A DNA stretch of 64,000 nt from Lumbricus terrestris (taxonomy: Eukaryota > Annelida > Clitellata > Crassiclitellata > Lumbricidae): positions 19,412,039 through 19,476,038 of the forward strand of contig OX457037.1 in NCBI GenBank assembly GCA_949752735.1, written 5' to 3'. A model generated the notes under the pieces. The model did no database searches. It was given only the letters and a program-made list of their open reading frames with translations, and was not told the DNA's origin. Made by a program: the position numbers and the translations under genes. Below, in pieces: positions 59,317-64,000 of this stretch. Each line of letters starts with the position of its first letter. Position 1 is the stretch's first letter.

Positions 59317-60798
59317 TCCTACTTACTTACTTTACCTACTTACTTACTTACTCACTTACTTACTTACTTACTTATTTACTTACATACTTACTTTACTTCT
59401 TTACTTACTTACTTACTTACTTAATTACTTACTTTCTTACTTACTTTACCTACATACTTACTTACTTAACTTACCTACTTACTTACCTACTTTTCCTACT
59501 TACTTACATACTTACTTACTTGGACCATGCAACGTGGACCATGCAGCGTGGACCATACAGCGTGGACCATGCAGCGTGGACCACGCAGCATGGACCATGC
59601 AGCGTGGACCATGCAGCTGACTTACTTACTTATTTACATACTTGCTTACTGACTTAGTTACTTTACCTACTTACCTACTTTCTTACTCACTTATTCACTT
59701 ACTTACTTACTGACTTACCTAATTACTTATCTACTTACTTACTTTCTTACAAACTAACTTACTTACTTTACTTGCTTTCTTACTTACTTACTTACATACA
59801 AACTTACTTAGTTGCTTACTTACTTACTTACTTGCTTTGCTTACTTACATACCTACTTACTTACCTACTTTTCCTACTTACTTACATACTTACTTACTTG
59901 GACCATGCAACGTGGACCATGCAGCGTGGACCTTGCAGCGTGAACCATGCAGCGTGGACCATGCAGCTTACTTACATACCTAATTACTTACTTACTTGCT
60001 TACCTACTTGATTACTTACTTACTTACATACTTACTTACTTACTTACTTGCTTGCTTACTTACTTGCTTACTTTACCTACTTACCTACCTACCTATTTAC
60101 TTACTTACTTACTTACTAATTCACTTACTTTCTTACTTACGTACCTACTTACTTACTTACCTACTTACTTACTTGCTTGCTTACTTACATACCTGCTTAC
60201 TTACTTACTTACTTTACTTACTTACTTATTTACTTACTTACTTGCTTACTTACTTACTTACTTAAGTAATTGCTTAGTTACTTGCCTGCTTACTTACATA
60301 CCTACTTACTTACCTACTTGCTTACTTATCTACTTTCTTACTTACTTAGTTGCTTACTTACTTACTTGCTTTGCTTACTTACATACCTACTTACTTACAT
60401 ACCTACTTGCTTACTTACTTAATTTCTTACTTACTTACATACTTACATACATACTTACTTACTTACTTACTTACGTACTTACTTACTTTCTTACACACTG
60501 ACTTACTTACCTTACTTACTTACTTACATACTTTACCTACATACTAACTTACATACTTCTATACTTACTTACTTACTTACTTACTTACATACTTACTTAC
60601 TTGGACCATGCAGCGTGGACCATGCAGCGTGGACCATGCAGCATAGACCATGCAGCGTGGGCCATGCAACGTGGACCATGCAGCATGGAACATGCAGCGT
60701 GGACCATGCAGCGTGGACCATGCAGCGTGGACCATGCAGCGTGGACCATGCAGCTTACTTGCATACCTACTTACTTACTTACTTGCTTACTGACTTGA

Positions 60799-60832
<34 letters not shown>

Positions 60833-61000
60833 GGACCATGCAACGTGGACCATGCAGCGTGGACCATGCAGCGTGGAACATGCAGCGTGGAACATGCAGC
60901 GTGGACCATGCAGCGTGGACCATGCAGCGTGGACCATGCAGCATGGACCATGCAGCTTACTTACATACCTACTTACTTACTTACTTGCTTACATACTTGA

Positions 61001-61038
<38 letters not shown>

Positions 61039-61065
61039 GGACCATGCAACGTGGACCATGCAGCG
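59200..61065 (+). repeat. Compound satellite: (TTAC)n interleaved with a 14-bp GTGGACCATGCAGC minisatellite
   Basis: Long imperfect (ACTT/TTAC)n stretches alternate with blocks of the 14-bp unit GTGGACCATGCAGC at about 59521-59613, 59900-59968, 60602-60753, 60831-60957 and 61036-61065. Four of the five blocks open with the same variant GGACCATGCAACGTGG, and complete blocks close with GCAGCTTACTTACAT or a near variant, so blocks were copied as larger units. All reading frames through it (Leu/Tyr/Thr-rich or WTMQRGPCSVDHAA-like) are artefacts. Confidence 0.95.
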
Positions 61066-64000
61066 TTAGGGTGTGTCAATTTTTTTAAAGTCAAAATTTA
61101 AAAAACGGGTAGGGATAAAATAGTACATTTTCATATGAAAAGTCGAAATATAAGTATAAAATTTGTCTGCAATGGGATTTAGCTACTTCAATTTGCACTT
61201 GAATTATCTTGGAAAATACAGAAATTGGCTGCTTTAATATTGAGTTTGCAGAAACATTTTTAAATGCTCTAATTTAAATTTTATGCATGTTAGAATTTTA
61301 TGTAGGCCTATATTGTTTGATGTTTAAGATGGTTTATTAGTGACTTGTACCCATTAATTAATTTTCAATCTGCTGTACAATGTGTGCAGAATTATTATAG
61401 TATTGCAACTATTGCATGTTAGAATTGTTAGATTGTTATAATACAGTCACTGTTTGTGTATTCCTTTCAGATAGTCAGAATGTCTAATATAAAAACAAGA
61501 TTGCTAGTTTGGACTCACTTACACCACTTAGTAGGTTCAGGCAGACAGCTTCCTACAGCTGAATTACCAACTGTCAGGGATGTCATTAGATATGGGCTGT
61601 ACTTGAGAGAGATGAGTGACCAAAACAGACGAAATTACAGCAACGACCAACTTGTCACTGACTTAATGACTGGAGTTCTTGCTCAGTGGTGCAAAGCAAA
61701 TCCTAAATTCACTGCGCCAGTCATTAACAGTCATAGAACAATCCAACAAAAGTTGAAATCCACGTGGGAGCAAGGAAACAAGGTGTCTTCGGGCAGAGCG
61801 AAATTGGAGGAGAAAGATAGGTTTATGGAAAGGCTTGACAGACTCGTGGACATTCTAACTTGTAAGTGTGACATAAAGAGTTGCACTGATGTGGGTTGCA
61901 GTTCTCCCTGTGTTGGTGGAGTGCACATATTTTGTGACTGCAGTAGAGAGAAAAAGATTCCCGTCATTGAGTTAGCTTTCATCAAAGGCCAAAGAGAAAA
62001 AGTTGGAAGCATTGGACCTCATCAGATAGGACCAGTTGACCACCCAGAGACTAGAAAACATTTGTTACAACAGGAAAGGCGAGCAAAAAGGTTGGATGGA
62101 AAAAAATGGAGAGTGGAGAGTGATAAACAAACCACAGAAGAGGAGGAGATGACAGATAGATCTATGTTTGAATTGCAGCAGAGAGAGTTTGATGAGTGTG
62201 AAGATATGATGGATGAATCAGAGATGGACAATTGTAGTGATGAGTACAACCCCTACTTACATGGTGAAGGTGAGGCGTCGGGTGATGTAGTGAAAATTGG
62301 GAAAAGAGCAAGATATAATACTACGGACATAACCAACATAGCCCTGGCTAGCCTAAGACACCACACTGGGCTGAGGGAGACAGCGGAGATTGCTACTGCT
62401 GCCTGGATTGATGCCGGACTCATTACTCACTTTGACACTACTTTAATAATTGATCATAACAAAGTAAAGAGAGCTCAGGAGAGAGTCATGAAGGAACTCA
62501 ATGCAAAGTTTGAAGACGAAATTCAGCAGAATGGCATAAGTTGCATTTTCTTTGATGGTCGTCGAGATGAAACCAAGGTCATGTTGAAAGCAGAAGAAAA
62601 TGGCAAAATGTATCCAGGTATGGTAAAAGAAGAGCACATTACAGTTTGCATGGAACCAGAAAGCAGATATCTATGGCATTTTGTCCCTGCTAAAGCAACT
62701 AAGCAGAAATCACATGCTGAAATAATTGCTGACAATCTGGTTGTGTGGTTGAAAGAAAGAGGAGCAGACAAAACTCTTCAAGCTATTGGAGGTGATTCTT
62801 GTAATGTAAACACTGGCTGGGAAGGAGGAGTAATGCATTATGTCGAGGAGAAGCTACAAAGGAAGCTTGTGTGGATTGTTTGTGATCTACACACTGGAGA
62901 GCTGCCACTGAGACACCTAATTACTGCTCTAGATGGCAAGACACTAAGCAACAACAAGTGGTCAGGACCCTTAGGAAAAATGCTGGACTCTGCTACTGAC
63001 CTGGACATCAATCCTGATTTCACAAAAGTCTCTGTTGGTCCTGGTCTCCCTCAGCTCAGCGATGAAGTAGTGAAAGACTTAAGCACTGATCAGAGTTATG
63101 GCTACAGAATTGCTACCGCAATTAGGACAGGACATTTGCCAAAGGATCTGGCTCTGTTGGAGATAGGACCTGTCTCCCACAGCAGGTGGCTCACAACAGC
63201 TTTGAGGTTCATGAGAATTTGGATATCTAAACATAATCTACAAGGAAAGAATCTGAACAGCTTGAGGATGATTGTGGAGTTCTGTGTTGGAGTATACATT
63301 GTTAACTGGTTCAACATAAAGATAAGTAGCAACTGGACACAAGGACCCAGGCATCTTGTTTTTCAGCTACAACTGATTAAGGAACAGAGTGAAGAGGTGA
63401 AAACGATTGTCATGCCTACAGTGAAGAGGTCTGCTTGGTACAGTTTTAGTGAATGTGTGCTGCAAGCCATGTTGTGCAGTGACAATGAAGAGGAAAGAAG
63501 AGATGCAGTGGAGAAGATAATAAAGATCAGAGGTGAAGGAGATGAGAGGACACAGCTTGGAGACAACCGAGTGAGACCCAGGAGAACGCCAAACATCAAC
63601 CCTGAAGCGACTACAATCTCGCAACTTATTGACTGGAGCTCTGCAGTCTCTGAACCCCCTCTCACCTGCATCTTAACAACAGCAGAGATCAAGGCACTTG
63701 TAGGCAACCCAATGGTAGTTCCCAGCTGGCCGTCGCACACACAGTCTGTGGAAAGGTGTGTCAAAATGACAACGGAGGCTTCTAGTCATGTGTACAGTCA
63801 TGAGAGGAGGACACACTACATCAAAGGTCAAATGGTCAGCAGAGAGCTTATGGACCGAAATAGAAGTAAACAGGACATGATGTCTTTGGTTGATTTTTCA
63901 CAATTTCGTTGATTTGATGACAAATGGCATTTGATATGACATTGTGTGGCCAAAGTTTTTTCCCCAGCTCTATTGTATGTTCAAATCAATTGTATGCAAT
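61066..64000 (+). mobile_element. Autonomous-type DNA transposon, left part; right end outside the window
   Basis: The satellite breaks off abruptly at TAGGGTGTGTCAATTTTTTT (61066), which I take as the transposon's left border. A 390-bp AT-rich leader follows, then the transposase gene. The right border lies beyond 64000, so neither the inverted repeat nor the target duplication can be tested. Confidence 0.6.
61480..63912 (+). CDS. hAT-superfamily-like transposase, intact 810-residue ORF
   Basis: The frame is open from 61456, but the first ATG is at 61480 (MSNIKTRLLVW), directly after TTCCTTTCAG, so an upstream 5' exon is possible. Residues 128-155 form a Cys/His-rich putative zinc-binding segment (CKCDIKSCTDVGCSSPC, then HIFCDCS). 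Residues about 210-260 are acidic. The second half carries, in order, the marks of an RNase-H-fold hAT-like core: FFDGRRDE (about 356), GGDSCNVNTGW (about 437), a C-x2-H motif in VCDLHTGELPLRH (about 465-477), HSRWLTTALR (about 567), and an acidic residue in MIVEFCV. The C-terminus has SVERCVKMTTEASSHVYSHERR. Similar proteins occur widely in invertebrate genomes, mostly as uncharacterised. The ORF has no stop or frameshift, so the copy may be young. The superfamily assignment is my inference from motif order, and catalytic residues are not established. It lies in sense within the presumed CMIP intron. Confidence 0.7.
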   Translation: MSNIKTRLLVWTHLHHLVGSGRQLPTAELPTVRDVIRYGLYLREMSDQNRRNYSNDQLVTDLMTGVLAQWCKANPKFTAPVINSHRTIQQKLKSTWEQGNKVSSGRAKLEEKDRFMERLDRLVDILTCKCDIKSCTDVGCSSPCVGGVHIFCDCSREKKIPVIELAFIKGQREKVGSIGPHQIGPVDHPETRKHLLQQERRAKRLDGKKWRVESDKQTTEEEEMTDRSMFELQQREFDECEDMMDESEMDNCSDEYNPYLHGEGEASGDVVKIGKRARYNTTDITNIALASLRHHTGLRETAEIATAAWIDAGLITHFDTTLIIDHNKVKRAQERVMKELNAKFEDEIQQNGISCIFFDGRRDETKVMLKAEENGKMYPGMVKEEHITVCMEPESRYLWHFVPAKATKQKSHAEIIADNLVVWLKERGADKTLQAIGGDSCNVNTGWEGGVMHYVEEKLQRKLVWIVCDLHTGELPLRHLITALDGKTLSNNKWSGPLGKMLDSATDLDINPDFTKVSVGPGLPQLSDEVVKDLSTDQSYGYRIATAIRTGHLPKDLALLEIGPVSHSRWLTTALRFMRIWISKHNLQGKNLNSLRMIVEFCVGVYIVNWFNIKISSNWTQGPRHLVFQLQLIKEQSEEVKTIVMPTVKRSAWYSFSECVLQAMLCSDNEEERRDAVEKIIKIRGEGDERTQLGDNRVRPRRTPNINPEATTISQLIDWSSAVSEPPLTCILTTAEIKALVGNPMVVPSWPSHTQSVERCVKMTTEASSHVYSHERRTHYIKGQMVSRELMDRNRSKQDMMSLVDFSQFR

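Noticed and set aside
59234..61101. Leu/Tyr/Thr-rich and WTMQRGPCSVDHAA-like frames
   Set aside because: Translations of the TTAC and 14-bp satellite; no start context or family resemblance.

Overview
The window is nuclear DNA of an animal, most likely a marine invertebrate. Spliced genes with GT-AG introns are spread thinly among very many transposon remnants, tRNA-derived SINEs, non-LTR retrotransposon 3' ends and microsatellites. No prokaryotic, viral or organellar gene block is present. I cannot name the species.

Four cellular genes can be read. (1) 828-13839, minus strand: a 14-exon TXNDC11 orthologue, an ER thioredoxin-domain membrane protein; every exon phase joins and gives 856 residues. 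(2) 19306-20340, plus: an intronless type II membrane protein with an FkbM-methyltransferase-like (Star-like) domain. (3) 27884-39092, plus: a 7-exon, 308-residue coiled-coil protein of the DUF4515 family, closest to CCDC166, with an RFX X-box-like site just upstream. (4) 46 kb to beyond the right edge, plus: the 5' part of a CMIP (C-Maf-inducing protein) orthologue, with one putative untranslated exon and two coding exons of the PH domain. The genes do not form an operon-like unit.

The rest is mobile and repetitive DNA. 22199-27240 is a young Ty3/gypsy-like LTR element with a 4-bp target duplication. Its single ORF encodes gag and protease and then passes straight into a truncated integrase, because reverse transcriptase and RNase H are missing. 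Its LTRs carry a 41-bp minisatellite (5 copies in one LTR, 10 in the other) with E2F-like and NRF1-like sites in each unit. At least ten hAT-like non-autonomous elements with exact or near-exact 8-bp target duplications are present, several nested two or three deep (14671-16091, 16767-18423, 32527-33984, 54625-56316). A long compound satellite (59200-61065) runs into an 810-residue hAT-like transposase gene (61480-63912), probably inside a CMIP intron.

The most unusual local structures are a six-copy tandem duplication of the TXNDC11 intron 2/exon 3 splice-acceptor junction (11774-12115), the site array in the LTRs, and a 0.6-kb element at 51648-52246 whose ends are clusters of inverted GGACATTA-type repeats.
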